Source of the DNA: Stenogyne calaminthoides
Taxonomy: Eukaryota; Streptophyta; Magnoliopsida; Lamiales; Lamiaceae
DNA: 64,000 nt
Direction: 5' to 3'
Assembly (NCBI GenBank): GCA_037126765.1
Contig: JBBCBC010000021.1
Location: 17,873,434-17,937,433 of the forward strand
Below the pieces are notes generated by a model. It did not search any database, had not been told where the DNA came from, and saw only the letters and a list, made by a program, of their open reading frames with translations. This document shows, piece by piece, positions 35,701-46,862 of this stretch (the stretch's first letter is position 1; every line of letters starts with the position of its first letter). Both the position numbers and the translations under genes were made by a program.

Positions 35701-37900
35701 TGCAAATTGAAAATTCAAAGTGGCAATATCAAATAGACATTATGAAAAGACCATAAGTACATATATGGTTATATACAATAAAACGATGAAAGCATAAACT
35801 TTGACATAGAAACAAATTAATTTTGTCAGAAGTAGAGAAAACAAATAGAAAGAAATAAACGGCAAAGTATAGGGTGAACAAGTTTCACACAAGGAATCCG
35901 TGAAACTGGTTAAGGGGTATGACTTATAATATTAAAGGGTATTAGTCGCCATAACAGAAGGGTATGACTTATTACTACGTATAGGGTATTACTCGTGATA
36001 CTGAAGGGTGTAACTTATTTTACAACAGGGGTATTAGTGGCGATAACTGGAGGGTATGACTTACATTACTAAAGGGTATTAGTCGTGATAACTGAAGGGT
36101 CAGGTCAATAACGGAACCAATTTCACAGGAGACCTACTCAACATAAATATACCAACCACAGGTACAGTACGATAATAGCTATTTGTAACGTTCAGAAAAA
36201 TATATAATACAGATATACAGCACAATACTATCCACCTTGTATAGAAGTTAAGCTTCGAGGAAAACATGTATATTCCAGACCAAAAAAAATATTCATTTAA
36301 ATTTACTAGCTGAGAAGTTAAATCAACTAAATGTTTACAGATCATCTTCAGAGAAATAACAAAATTGGTTTTTATTCCTGAACAAATAACGAAATAAACT
36401 AAAATTTAACAAGCAAGCAAGTCATTAATAAACTACAACACACCTCAGCAACATCTAATTTGGCTGCTACATCTTCAATTTTCTCTGAATATTCATTAAA
36501 GTGGGCTTTTGAAACCCTGCAGTGGCATAATTGGAATAAGATATATTAGAATCTGTGGATTGTATCCAGGGACGGACGCAGGATTTTCAGTGAGGGGGCC
36601 CGACTTAAAATAACAAAAATAAAATAATAGTAATTTAAAATATATTTTATTATTATTAAATAATTATAACATATTGTACAATTATTACACGTAGATAAAA
36701 TAATAAAACTGAAATAAATCTCAAATTTAAAAAAAATGCTAATAAAGCCCAAAACAGTGTTGCTGGTTATTGAACCTAGGACCTTACTGAAAAAAACAAG
36801 GACTCATGCCACTAGACTACTACCACCTTCAGAAAATATTCTTCAGCCGTTTTACATTTACCCTAACATTTTCAGAAGGTCAGGGGGGCAATGCACCCCT
36901 TGGGCCCTGCGTACGTCCGACCATGATTGTATCTATTTATATATTTAAAGTAAACAAGGAAAAAAAACAAAATGCAGCATACAAAAGCAATGTAAATAAC
37001 ACTTTTTTTTTTTTGATAAGAGGCATCAGCAGATAACACTATTTTGAATGCATGAACGATAGCAATAAAAAGTTGAGAATATAGGTACTTCATTAAATAA
37101 ATCCATATAGAATCTCCAAAGATACAACATAAGACGATATTATCTTAAAGGTGTTTTCAATCAAATGACACCATTAAATTCTTATTATTACAAACAAATA
37201 ATGTGCATAACAGGTATTTTTTTTCATTATTAAACTAAGAGGAGCTCTAACAACTTTCTACTAAAATTTTGTTTAAATTTTTAAATCTTCTTTAAATATT
37301 AAGCACCAAATGAAATAGGGTGGCTTATTATGGAGCTCACAAAACATAGCATCACATGCTGAAGTACTGATCAAATGGTTAGCTGAAGGAGAACATATGC
37401 AAACAAAAATGCAGTAAAAACAGAACGATTATCACATTATATGATGTTAAATTATGCCAAAAATATATGTATATACAAAACCCAATACACAAAATAAAAG
37501 TTAGGTCACCAATTTTGCATAAACTAGACGAACCTGGGTAAACCTTCAGGACTCCTCTCTTCAGCCAGTTGTTCCAGTTGCTCTCTTAGAGTGGCAACAT
37601 ACTAAACAATTACCATCACACACAAAAGAATAATTTCTCATCATCCACTAACTGCAGATACTCAAACTAACTCAGAAATGTAGAAACTTAAAACAAACAA
37701 ATGGGTCTAAAATAAGAAGATGATGCAAGAGTTATGTTGTTGAACCATATGCATCTGTACATCATATAATATATTGGAATATGAGTGACAACTAACTTGA
37801 GAGGACTAGAACATACATGCACAAGTTTTGCTTTATTTTGTTGTTGAGGAGCTGTTGCAAGTAACCTTCTCAGATTTACTTCAGTTTTGCTCAAACCCAT
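32777..37900 (-). CDS. USE1: USE1-type vesicle SNARE, seven coding exons
   Basis: A tail-anchored Qc-type SNARE of Golgi-to-ER retrograde transport in the known family; 235 residues by my splice model. Exons (- strand): 37900-37817, 37601-37534, 36516-36444, 35531-35428, 35345-35244, 34228-34129 and 32953-32777. Every junction is GT-AG and keeps frame (708 nt total). The start MGLSKTEVNLRRLL matches the N-terminus of plant USE1 proteins. The SNARE region is about residues 145-205 (EDLTDEMVVLARQLKESS, NQSIKNTEKILDSTEKAVEHSL). The C-terminus CFTWLLIFAMTCVFIMVVMLI is one membrane anchor followed by RVT. A likely 5' UTR intron (37921-38812) precedes it. All the larger introns carry transposons or repeats, but the coding frame is intact. 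Confidence 0.92.
33070..33610. mobile_element. GAGC-rich hAT-like MITE fragment in USE1 intron 6
   Basis: Starts CAGGGGTGTAAATGAGCC, a hAT-MITE-like terminus, followed by repeated gagctcga, gagccgag and ctcgactcg phrases to about 33600. Two imperfect copies of a unit (acataacattagctagacg / acataacataaattagata; tggtaaagttgt / agtaaaaatatg) show an internal duplication of roughly 200 bp. I cannot find the matching right terminus, so it is probably truncated. Confidence 0.5.
34609..34920. mobile_element. MITE in USE1 intron 5
   Basis: AGGGGGTGTTTGCAAGAAATTATA at the left is matched by the inverted ATAATTTTTTGCAAACACCCCCT at the right. The interior is AT-rich and has no coding capacity. I cannot decide the target duplication (taa/tac at the edges), so the superfamily is open between PIF/Harbinger-like and hAT-like. 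Confidence 0.65.
35913..36093. repeat. About 45-bp minisatellite in USE1 intron 3
   Basis: Four tandem, imperfect units start near 35913, 35959, 36004 and 36050. Each contains agggtatgactta, then an AT stretch, then gggtattagtcgtgataac. It lies in the intron between exons 36516-36444 and 35531-35428. Confidence 0.75.
36567..36925. mobile_element. hAT MITE with perfect 8-bp TSD in USE1 intron 2
   Basis: Left end CAGGGACGGACGCAGG; the right end is the inverted CCTGCGTACGTCCGACCATG. The identical 8-mer ATTGTATC flanks it (36559-36566 and 36926-36933). It is 359 bp long with no transposase. Near 36763-36832 the - strand holds an A-box-like TAGTCTAGTGGCATGAG and a B-box-like GGTTCAATAACC, a tRNA-like core carried inside the element. 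Confidence 0.83.
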
Positions 37901-38960
37901 TACAGAGTCCCCAGAACACGCTGGATAAAGAGCAGTCAAATTAAATAGTTTATAGTTTGCTGAAAAAGAATTAGTAAATTATTAAACCCATAAAATGATA
38001 TAAAGTAATAGGTAAACCAACTGGCCATGACAGACTCGGATGATAGTGCTCACAATGATAGAGCGCATTCAAGGTGCACGCCACTCTAAAAGCATTATAA
38101 TTATTACTATACTAACAAATTAACAATTGAACATAATAGTCACATTATCAGCATCTTTATCTACTAATTAATTAAAATTTGTTGGTGTAATTATTAATTA
38201 TGCAACCTTCATGAACAATTTCTAACGATTTCAAAATTGATAAACAATGTCAGGGAGCAATACAGAACAACAATTTTGGATCCCATTGGATCATATTTGA
38301 AACCAGTTTCAATGAGCAGGCCAAAAAATACTACTCAGAAGAAACTAGCTAAATCTCAAAAGGTGCAACTTTCCTATCCCTAGCAAAACTTAAGGTTGTT
38401 TTCAAATTTTGCAAGCAATGGACTTTAAGATTGGACCCCTCCCTTTGGAATCTTAATCCACTTAGCTAAATCATTCCAAAACTATCATCTTTTTATCACA
38501 AGTGCCAACCCAACATAATTACATTCACATCCTCAAAGATTCCTCGTTTTCCGAAACCAAGAATCAACTTCCCGGTTTGATATTTTTTCAGAAGATGGAA
38601 GATATATTGAGGGCTTATTTGATCTCAGAAGATAAAATGAGGGTTTTTCCCAATTCTTAATTATTTTTGGAACTCTTACATCGAGAGGACTTGTATGATC
38701 TTGGGCTTATCTGACCTTGCAGTTAAATTGGCTTAATAATCATCGTGACAGAATATGTGCTTACAAATATCATGAAAAAATTAAGAATTAAACCAAAAAG
38801 GAGCAAAATTACCTGAGAGAAGGAGTCTAGGTGAGATCCAAACTTTATTCGATAATGGGGAAACAAAATAAGAAAAACTGGAACAGCATAGTGGAAAAAG
38901 TAGGTGCAAATTGAAGAAATAAAGCCCTCTTTGAGTTAAGAATGAAACGGCGTCGTACGG
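37901..38960 (-). promoter_or_regulatory. USE1 5' UTR, 5' UTR intron and promoter
   Basis: A splice acceptor, TTTATCCAG, lies just upstream of the coding exon (exon begins at 37920). A donor, CTCTCAG|GTAATT, lies at 38813/38812. This implies a non-coding first exon ending at 38813 and an intron of about 890 bp, a common arrangement in plant genes. The transcription start would lie above about 38900; I see no certain TATA box. Confidence 0.5.
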
Positions 38961-39548
38961 GCACCCACCCTAACCCAGATCCACTATAGAACAAAGGGGT
39001 ACACTTGCATCCCCAAAATGAAAAACTGCAATTACATATACATATGATTTCATTTCTCGCTGAATTATGTTTTGCTTAAAGCCAATTTTTTATGTTCTAT
39101 AATCTGGGCTATATTGTGCAAGTGAATATTTTGTTATTAACACCCCCCTCATATTAGTAAATATACAAAATATCATGAAAATCCCATGATACTAAAAATA
39201 TATATTCAATCCCTAATTTATCCACAGTCTCCCGCCGTCACTTCTATATCTCTTTTTTAGAGATAAAAAATATGGAACGCCGCATCATATATTATTTTTG
39301 GCAAAAATCAGTTGAAAATTAACAAATTTCGATTAAAAGAAAAAAGAGAAGGAGAGCGTAACTTTACCAGAGATCTGAGGGAGAAAGAGAGCGGGTGGCC
39401 TGAGATTGGAGAGAGGGAACAAAGATGGTCAGGTGGTGGATGGGAGGCGGCGGGCGACGGCAGCAGATTGAAGAAACTGGAAAATGAAGGAAGAGAGACC
39501 AGATTTTGGATTTTTAACCGGCTCTTTTTTTTTTTTTTTTTTTCAGCC
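38961..39548. other. Intergenic between USE1 and the 39.6 kb hAT
   Basis: No supported gene. A purine-rich stretch (39335-39510) yields open frames on both strands that I do not trust. Just before the hAT element lies tttttaaccgg followed by a T run of about 22 and cagcccacccagc. That stretch is duplicated at 41730-41810. Confidence 0.45.
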
Positions 39549-39556
39549 CACCCAGC

Positions 39557-40388
39557 CTCTGTTTTAAAATTTGGGTCCGACCGGCCGGTCAGACCGGTGA
39601 ACCGCCCCAAAGCGGCCCAATAGAGGTGTATAAAACCGCTATTGGACCGTCCACCTCAAAACCGGAAAAACAGTTCGAAAACCGGTGATAATCGGGAACC
39701 GGTGAACCGCCGATTTTCAACAAAAAAACCAAAAAAAAAAAAGGGGACGCACTCTGCCGCGCTCGGTTTGGAAGGCAAATCGGTGCCACTATTCACGACC
39801 TCTCGGTCTCTCACGGCCTCACCTGTAGCTGCAAAAGCCTTGGGCGGGCGGCGGGAAGACGTCGGCTGGGGTTGCGTCGCTCGACATCTACAGGAGAGGG
39901 TGTGCGCTTGTGTGGCGCGAGGGAGATGGTCGCGACTGCAGCGGGCACGGTGGCGGGTGCGGTGGTGGGCGGCGGCGGAAATGGTGAATTTAGGGTTTGG
40001 AGTGTTTGGCCTTTATCACTTCTCTGCTCTCTTCCTAAGTTTGCACGCAAGTGACGCAACTGAAGTTTTCTACTTTTCTTGGCCTTTTATTACTGAAGTG
40101 TTTAGGGCATTTTATTGCTAAATGTTTATGGGTCTTTATTAATTAACAATTAGTTTGATATTTTTTATATTGGAATTAAAAATAATAATAATAATAAGTT
40201 TGAAGTGACTTTAGATGCTTTATATTCACTTTTTATACTCAATATTTTGATTTTTAAAAAAAATTATGCATATTATATATATATAATATTTATTATGACG
40301 TCACACCGGCTCAATCCGGTCCGACCCCGGTCCAACCTTTTTTTGGGGTCGTCCGGCTCAACTTCCGGTTCCGGTTTTTAAAACATAG
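39557..40388. mobile_element. hAT-like element with perfect 8-bp TSD
   Basis: Left end CTCTGTTTTAAAA and right end TTTTAAAACATAG (inverted, one mismatch) are flanked by identical CACCCAGC (39549-39556 and 40389-40396). Both subterminal zones are rich in ccggt/accgg (gaccggccggtcagaccggt on the left; cttccggttccggttttt on the right). It is 832 bp long. Open frames inside (39642-40121, +; 39811-40059, -) are GC-rich and without recognisable domains. The related ccggtt-rich stretch at 41255-41420 may be a fragment of the same family. Confidence 0.8.
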
Positions 40389-40396
40389 CACCCAGC

Positions 40397-41729
40397 CCGT
40401 TTTTCTTCTTGCTTTAACAATTTTTTGGTTGTCTTGAATTCGGTTGGGGCTTTCTTCATTTTTCTTTTATAAAATACAATTAATATATACTCCCTCCGTC
40501 TCATAATATGCACGTTTACTGTTTTCATGTGCTTTAACGAACTAATTTTTTATTAGTATTTAAAACAATAAAGTGTTTTTTAAAAATGCATATAATAGAA
40601 GAGAAGTAGATGTATCATACTCTTCTTAAAAGTCACTTTATCATTTCAAATACTAATAAACAACTCGCTTGCAATACTATATATTTTAGTATCGATTCGT
40701 GAGATTTTAAATATTAAATAATTAATATTATTTAAATTATTTTGTCATACCCTTAAATTAAAATTTATGAACCCACCCCCCTTTCAAACCGCCGCAATTG
40801 TGTAAGTGAGTCAAGCCAGCTCGCGTACTACTCGAATAAAAAGATTGAAATCGTCTATCGAGTTGAGTTGAGTTCGAGTTCCTAAATACCCGTCTCGATA
40901 GGCTCGCGAGCGTAATTGAGATTACATAGGAGTAATTATTAATATTATACCATTTCTTTTATTAATTATATATGTATTTATATTAATAATATTGTATTTA
41001 AATTAGACTATAATGTAAAAAATATGTCCTAGATTCTAGAATAGAACCGCGATTCGCGTCCGCCATTCTCCACTTCTCCTCACTTCTCAGATTCGCGTCC
41101 GTTGTTCCACTCCCCACCCCAACCACCAAAACACTCCATCTCCATGGTCGTCGACGGTTCTTTCCAGCGCGCCATTCTCACCATCGTCTAGCTGAAGCTG
41201 ACCACGTTTTTATGTCACCAAATTAGCTTGAGAGTCACAATAAGATTAGTTCGACCGGGTTAACCGGTTCTCCGGTCGTCGAGTTAACCCGGTTTTTGGC
41301 CGGTTTGTATGGGTTTTAATTTAGCCCGATATTCATTGAGAACCGGACCGACACCTGGATCGATTCCTGGTTAACCCAGTCGAACCGGCCGGTCCGGTCT
41401 GGTCTGAAAAACAGTGCTTGAATTTTTAACACATGGACTCAAAATTATGATGATTAGTTGATTTTTTTAAAATATTTTACGTGTCATTTATCTGCACTAT
41501 GAAACATGTAGTAGAACTACATATGTGGAATCTATGATATCATTCCGTTTTATAGTATCTTCATAATTATACAATTGAAAATTTATTTCTTTTTCGAAAG
41601 ATGGCTGAAATCTAGCACTTTTTTCGTAATAATGAGGGTGAATCGGGTGATATAGCATCTTCACAAAATAGCAAAAATATTAAGTGTGTGTATTTACTAA
41701 TTTAGGGGTGTCAATGACCGAAACCGTTT
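40397..41729. other. Intergenic with MITE fragments
   Basis: 40491 onward starts like a Stowaway end (ctccctccgtctcataat) without a visible partner. 40800-40915 has gagttgagttgagttcgag repeats. 41040-41160 repeats gattcgcgtccg. 41255-41420 is ccggtt-rich, with imperfect inverted copies of gttcgaccgggttaaccgg, probably a fragment related to the element at 39557. No gene is seen. Confidence 0.45.
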
Positions 41730-41917
41730 TTTAACCAGCCCTTTTTTGTGTTTTTCAGCCCAGCCCATTTATCTTTCTTCTTGCTTTAACAATCTTTTGG
41801 TCCGCGCGCGGCAAAATCACGCAACCTTAGCCTTCAATCAACTTCTTTCAAACTTCAAAATTAAACCCTACTGGAAATAGGAAGGAGGTAGATCGAGCAT
41901 CCGTAATAGAATCGGCA
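41730..41917 (+). promoter_or_regulatory. DOHH promoter / 5' UTR, duplicate of sequence at 39.5/40.4 kb
   Basis: About 80 bp here (ttttttaaccagccc through cttgctttaacaatctttt) match the two flanks of the hAT element at 39557-40388 once that element is removed. It ends close to the DOHH start with ccgcgcgcggc and a plant-type aaaccctac phrase. Confidence 0.55.
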
Positions 41918-44900
41918 ATGGATGCGGAACATTCGTTCCAAGTATCTCCGGAAACGGAAAGATTTTTGTGCGACAGTTTGCTCGATCAAAATCAACCCAT
42001 TTCAGAGAGATTCAGGGTTTTATTTTCTCTCCGCAACCTCCGTGGTGCTGCGCCCCGGAATGCGCTTATCCAAGGCATGTTACTTGTTGATCTAATTTCT
42101 GTCTTATTTGAGTAGAAATTTGCTGTTTTGTTTTTTCGGTTCTACTGTGTTTTTCTAGGGCAACTGTTCAGCTTTGGGGTTGTAAAATCTAGAGACTTAA
42201 AGCTGAAAGACTTTGCATTTTTCAATGAAACGTATTATATTGCCCGTAAATATTAATTTTGGAGCGTGGAAAGTTTCTCCTAGAAAATCAAAGGTTCCAC
42301 ATTCTTGACTCAAGCTGAAATAAAGGAGATGATTAACATTTTTATCAGTATATCTGTCATCCTTCTGAATATAGCAATGTTCAATGTTCTGTAGTGTCTT
42401 TCAGTAATCAATTACGAAATGAGATCATGATTGCAATGCTACCAGTTTTCCCCTCTTTAGTTGTCAACCATGGAGGGGATTTTTAAAAGAGCTGTGCTAC
42501 AGTAATTTAATGCATTCTTTTCTACTCCAGCAACCAGGGATACTTCGAACCTGCTTGCACACGAGGCAGCGTTTGCATTGGGTCAGATGCAAGATGCAGA
42601 AGCTATCCCCGCTTTAGAAACAGTTCTAAATGATTTCTCATTGCACCCCATTGTACGCCATGAGGTATCTTCTCTTGACTCGAGCTTTATATATCGGTGT
42701 ATCAAGAAAGTGGCTTTTTATTGTTAGACAAAGACTTGTATACACCATGTAACTCAAGTGTATTTTAATTAGTTAGTTATTCTACTAAAAGGCAGTAGTT
42801 TGTTAGTACTAGTTGATTTTTCTTGTGAACTTCTGAATAAACAGGCTGCAGAAGCTCTTGGTGCAATTGGTTTAGAAAGTAATATTACACTTCTTAAGAA
42901 TAGTTTGGCTTCAGATCCAGCTCAGGAAGTTAGAGAAACCTGTGAACTAGCTCTGAGTCGTATCAAAGAGCTGAAGAATACATCCATCTCCAAAGCATCT
43001 CCATTTTTGTCAGTTGACCCTGCTGCCCCTGCTTCTTGTTCTTCTGTACGAGAACTTAGGTTGTCATTTTGGACATTTCAATGGAAAAGTATCTGCTTTC
43101 ACTTGCTTTTGATTGATGCTTGACCCGCTTCTACATTTTTTAGGGAAGTCCTATTAAGTGAGGAAAAGAGCATGTACGAGCGGTATGCTGCTCTTTTTGC
43201 TCTTAGGAACCTTGGGGAAGAGGAAGCTATCTCTGCTATTATTGAGTCCCTAGGTGCCGATAGTGCTCTGCTAAGACATGAGGTTTGTTCTTGTTTTATT
43301 CATGTTTATGAGATTATTTTAGATATGTTTATCTGAAGCATGGAATAAAGGTAACCTATTATTATTGCTTGAGATACTTGAATCCACCGAAGCAGGATTA
43401 GCTTCATTTTTTTTGCTCTCCAATGTTTATGCACATTGGCCTTATAATTGGTTATTGAAAGAAATTTGAATTGTTTTTTAAGTGATTTAAAGCACATTTG
43501 TGGAAAATAGCTAGTGGGCTGACCAAGAGGCTGGTTTGGTTCTTCCATCCCATGTCATATATATGCATATAAGTCTTCTTACAATTTCTTGATCCTTCCG
43601 TTCTGCATTGAAATGCCTAGTTTGTTTTGGTTATTATTTTTTAGTATTTTAGCTTTTTTTATAAATAGAAGATAATAGGTGATGATAAGTGACAGGAGTT
43701 CACATTACAAACTTAGGTTGACCAACTCATAGATATTTTTGGGTGATGGAGATCTTGATACTGAGTTAATCTGAACCAAATTGCAATTTCAGTAAATTAA
43801 GTTGACCAAAATTCTAAACTACAGTTTGGTTAAACTAGAACTTTTACATTTTTTAGGTTTCAGTTATTTGGTTAGCTTAGATGGAAAAATAAAAGCTGTC
43901 TATAGGTTAATTAAAAATATTTTTAATTGTATTATACTTTTGTGAGTAGATACACTAAAAAGTATAATAGTTATGAATACTTCATGTAAAAATATGGATG
44001 CAATATATAACATAACAATTTAGTTTTTGGTTCAATATGTTTAGTGGATGCTTCAACGTCGGCAGAAATGCTGATTGTTACGCATTTATGTAGATTTAAG
44101 ATTGGTTGAAAATCAAAATGTAATCGAGTAATGAGCAGGTGTATTTTGGCAAGATATTTCAATCCAGTATATTTTGCTTTTGTCTGAAACCAAAAATCTG
44201 CTAGTATATGGGATGGACTGACTATATGTAAGTTTGTTAGTTATGGGGTACATTAGTCTGGAACTGCATTGGGAGGGTCTTCATTTCTTTAGCAGAGGAA
44301 TCATATGAAAGAGCATAGTTATTAATGGCGCAAGGCGCCACAAGGCGAGAAGCAGCGCCTAGCGCCTTAGGCGCGCCTGGCGCCTTAGGCGCTCGCCTTG
44401 CATCCCTGGAAAAAACAACATAAGACCTTGATAATTTCTTAGTAAACCTAACCATGGCTTCTGTAGCAATACCCCAAGTCAAATTTTCACCTTGGTGAAC
44501 CAACTCATCTTCATCTTCCATTAGACCAACCACCCACTCATTCCTTTCATCTATATCCCTCAAAGAGATACGCACGATTATACTTGATAAAAAGTGAATC
44601 TTGAGACCCTAGATGTGATTCACTTAAATATTAAGACTTAAGAGATAGTATTTTTTATTATTCTGATGTTATTTGACAAATAATTTTTTTTTTTTTTATT
44701 TCAAACCCTAGATGTACGCAAGGCACGCCTTAGGCGCGCCTTTTGCCGAGTCAAGGCGCCGAAAGGCGCCCCCAGGCGAGCGCCCAGAAAATCCCAACCG
44801 CCTGGGCCTATGGCAGGCGCCATGGCTGGCGCCCCGAGTGCCTGGCGCCTTAGGCGCGCCTCAGGCGCGCCTTTAATAACTATGTGAAAGAGAATGATGG

Positions 44901-45974
44901 GCTTTTGTTATACGCAATTTATGGAAAAAGAGTTGTTACGACTGAAAGTCTTCAAAGTTATAACATATTCAATCGAAAATTTGATTGTGTCTGTTACGTG
45001 TCTATATTCCTTGTTCCTGTAAATGATTATAAACAAGCAAATTTAATGGTTATGCAACTTACTGAAACCTAGGTTGCTTATGTATTGGGGCAACTACAGA
45101 ACAAGAAAGCTTCAGATGCACTTTCCCAGGTTCTTAAAGATGTTAACCAACATCCTATGGTTAGACATGAAGCAGCTGAGGCTCTAGGTTCAATTGCAGG
45201 TACAACTTCTCTCTAGGGATATAAATGAACTGAATCGAAATGAATATTACAGTATTCGATTCGATAAAATATTTGAATATCCTTATTCGTTTAAATTTTT
45301 TGAATTTTAAATCTAATTCGTTACTCAATTCGAAAGTGGTATTCGAATTATTTGAAAGTATTTTGAGTAATTGATTCGGAATTTTAACTGTAGTACAATC
45401 TATTATATTATTCATTAATCATTCAGAAATTATATAATATTAAATAATAGATAATTATCCATTAATTAAATAATACATATCACAAATTATTTATTAAATT
45501 ATAAATAAACATACTAATCGAATTTTCCTGAATACCAAATCGAGTACAATGATGCTCATATTCGTATTTGAATACCTTTCGAATCAAAAAATTTATCATA
45601 TTTGAATCATATTCCAATAAGATTATCGAATGGAATTAGAAATTAATCGATTATTTAACATCCCTCTTCTCTCCATTTTATCTTGCATAATCACTCATTT
45701 TAAATTGATCCTTTTTCTTAAATCGTGTAGATGCCGAATGTGTTGCTCTGCTCGAGGAATTCGCCATGGACCCTGAGCCTATAGTCTCACAGAGCTGTGA
45801 AGTTGCTCTGAGCATGCTTGAATTTGAGAGATCAGGAAAATCTTTCGAGGTAAATTGAGATTTTTTTTTAGAGAAAGATCTATTAATTTTTGTATATATA
45901 TTGATTTTTGGTGGTATGTTCTTCTCCAGTACCTTTTCATGCAGATGCCTCAAGTGCAACAAGCTTCACATTAA
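41918..45974 (+). CDS. DOHH: Deoxyhypusine hydroxylase, seven exons
   Basis: This iron enzyme hydroxylates deoxyhypusine on translation factor eIF5A to make hypusine. Exons 41918-42074, 42531-42664, 42845-43059, 43144-43282, 45073-45199, 45731-45849 and 45930-45974 give 936 nt and 311 residues with all phases matching. It is built of HEAT-type (PBS-lyase) helical repeats. The four metal-binding His-Glu pairs are all present: H63/E64 (LLAHEAAFALG), H96/E97 (IVRHEAAEALG), H214/E215 (LLRHEVAYVLG) and H247/E248 (MVRHEAAEALG). Their spacing (33, 118, 33) equals that of the human enzyme. Intron 1 begins GC rather than GT; intron 4 (1790 bp) and intron 5 contain hAT MITEs. The C-terminus is a short FEYLFMQMPQVQQASH. 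The frame is intact, so the gene is probably functional. Confidence 0.96.
44314..44884. mobile_element. hAT MITE with GGCGCC-rich arms in DOHH intron 4
   Basis: CATAGTTATTAA at the left and TTAATAACTATG at the right are exact inverted ends. TGAAAGAG flanks both sides (44306-44313 and 44885-44892), a perfect 8-bp duplication. Both arms are packed with aaggcgcc, taggcgcgcc and gcgcctggcgcc palindromes, in sharp contrast with the AT-rich intron. The AT-rich centre contains a short - strand frame (DIDERNEWVVGLMEDEDEL) that could be a remnant of an element protein; I do not recognise it firmly. Confidence 0.88.
45214..45665. mobile_element. hAT MITE with perfect 8-bp TSD in DOHH intron 5
   Basis: Begins TAGGGATATAAATGAAC and ends ATTATTTAACATCCCT. 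CTTCTCTC flanks both sides (45206-45213 and 45666-45673). The interior is filled with attcgattcg, tattcgaat and cgaattat phrases typical of this kind of hAT MITE. It is 452 bp long with no transposase. It starts only 14 bp after the 5' splice donor of the intron. Confidence 0.83.
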
Positions 45975-46305
45975 GTTCGATTCTTGGTTTTCGGTTGAAC
46001 GAAGATCAAACCACATATTCTTGATTTGATCTCATTTGAGTTCTTCATGTTGTATTTCTATTCCTCTAAAAACTTTGAGCAGGCGATACTTGACACTTAA
46101 TTTTATAAATGTGGTGAGTGATGAAATTGGGGTCTGCGTTTTACTTTGGAAGATGATGATTTTAAGTTGCTGTAATGTTTTTATTTTATATATACTAGAA
46201 ATTCTCCTCGGTTACTGTATGTACAAATTTTTAGGATGAGTTAAAGTATATCGCTTTTAGGATGCAAATTGAGTCTTTAATGTGAAGAAACCAACAAATT
46301 TAATG

Positions 46306-46852
46306 GATAAATTGCGTCAACCCTCTTGGTTTGCAAAGTCGGTGTCAAACCTCTTGTGCTTTAAAAATTGTGTGAAACTTTCTTGTGGTTTTATAAATAT
46401 GGTGTGAAACCCCCGTTTTAGTTAAGATAATGAAAAATGTATTACATGCTCTTTTTTTGTGTTATTTTTTTTCACTTTTTTATTGAAAAATGATAGAATT
46501 GCCCTTCATTAATTATATTAAAGGTAATTTTGGTGTCAAGTCTTCATATTTTTACAATTAAATAATTATATAAAAAATTTAAATTGTAAAAATATGAAGG
46601 CTTGATGTCAAACCCCTCTTCCCCCTCCCCTTTAATATAGTCAATGGAGGGTAATTATGTCATTTTTCAACAAAAAGTGTGAAAAAAAAAACTAAAAAAC
46701 GAGTGTGTTATACACTTTCTATTATATATAAAAAAATGGGGGTTTCACACAATATTTATAAAATCACAAGAGGGTTTCACATAATTTTTAAAGCACATGG
46801 GGGTTTGACGCCGATTTTTCAAATTCGGGGGGGTGTTTGTGCAATTTACCCC
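46306..46852. mobile_element. Mutator-like MITE downstream of DOHH
   Basis: The arms are long and nearly complementary. The left begins gataaattgcgtcaaccctc and carries ggtgtcaaacctcttgtgc and gtgtgaaacccc. The right carries the complements and ends gtgcaatttacccc. The flanks aatttaatg (46297-46305) and agtttaatg (46854-46862) are a probable 9-bp duplication with one mismatch. The centre is also palindromic (aatatgaag, tcttcatat). No transposase. Confidence 0.68.
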
Positions 46853-46862
46853 AAGTTTAATG

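Noticed and set aside
39308..40121. Several GC-rich open frames on both strands
   Set aside because: Partly inside the hAT element (39557-40388) and partly in a purine-rich tract; no domain and no splice support.
44237..44575. 112-codon - strand frame in DOHH intron 4
   Set aside because: Runs through the repeat-rich arm of a hAT MITE; at most a remnant of an element protein, not a host gene.
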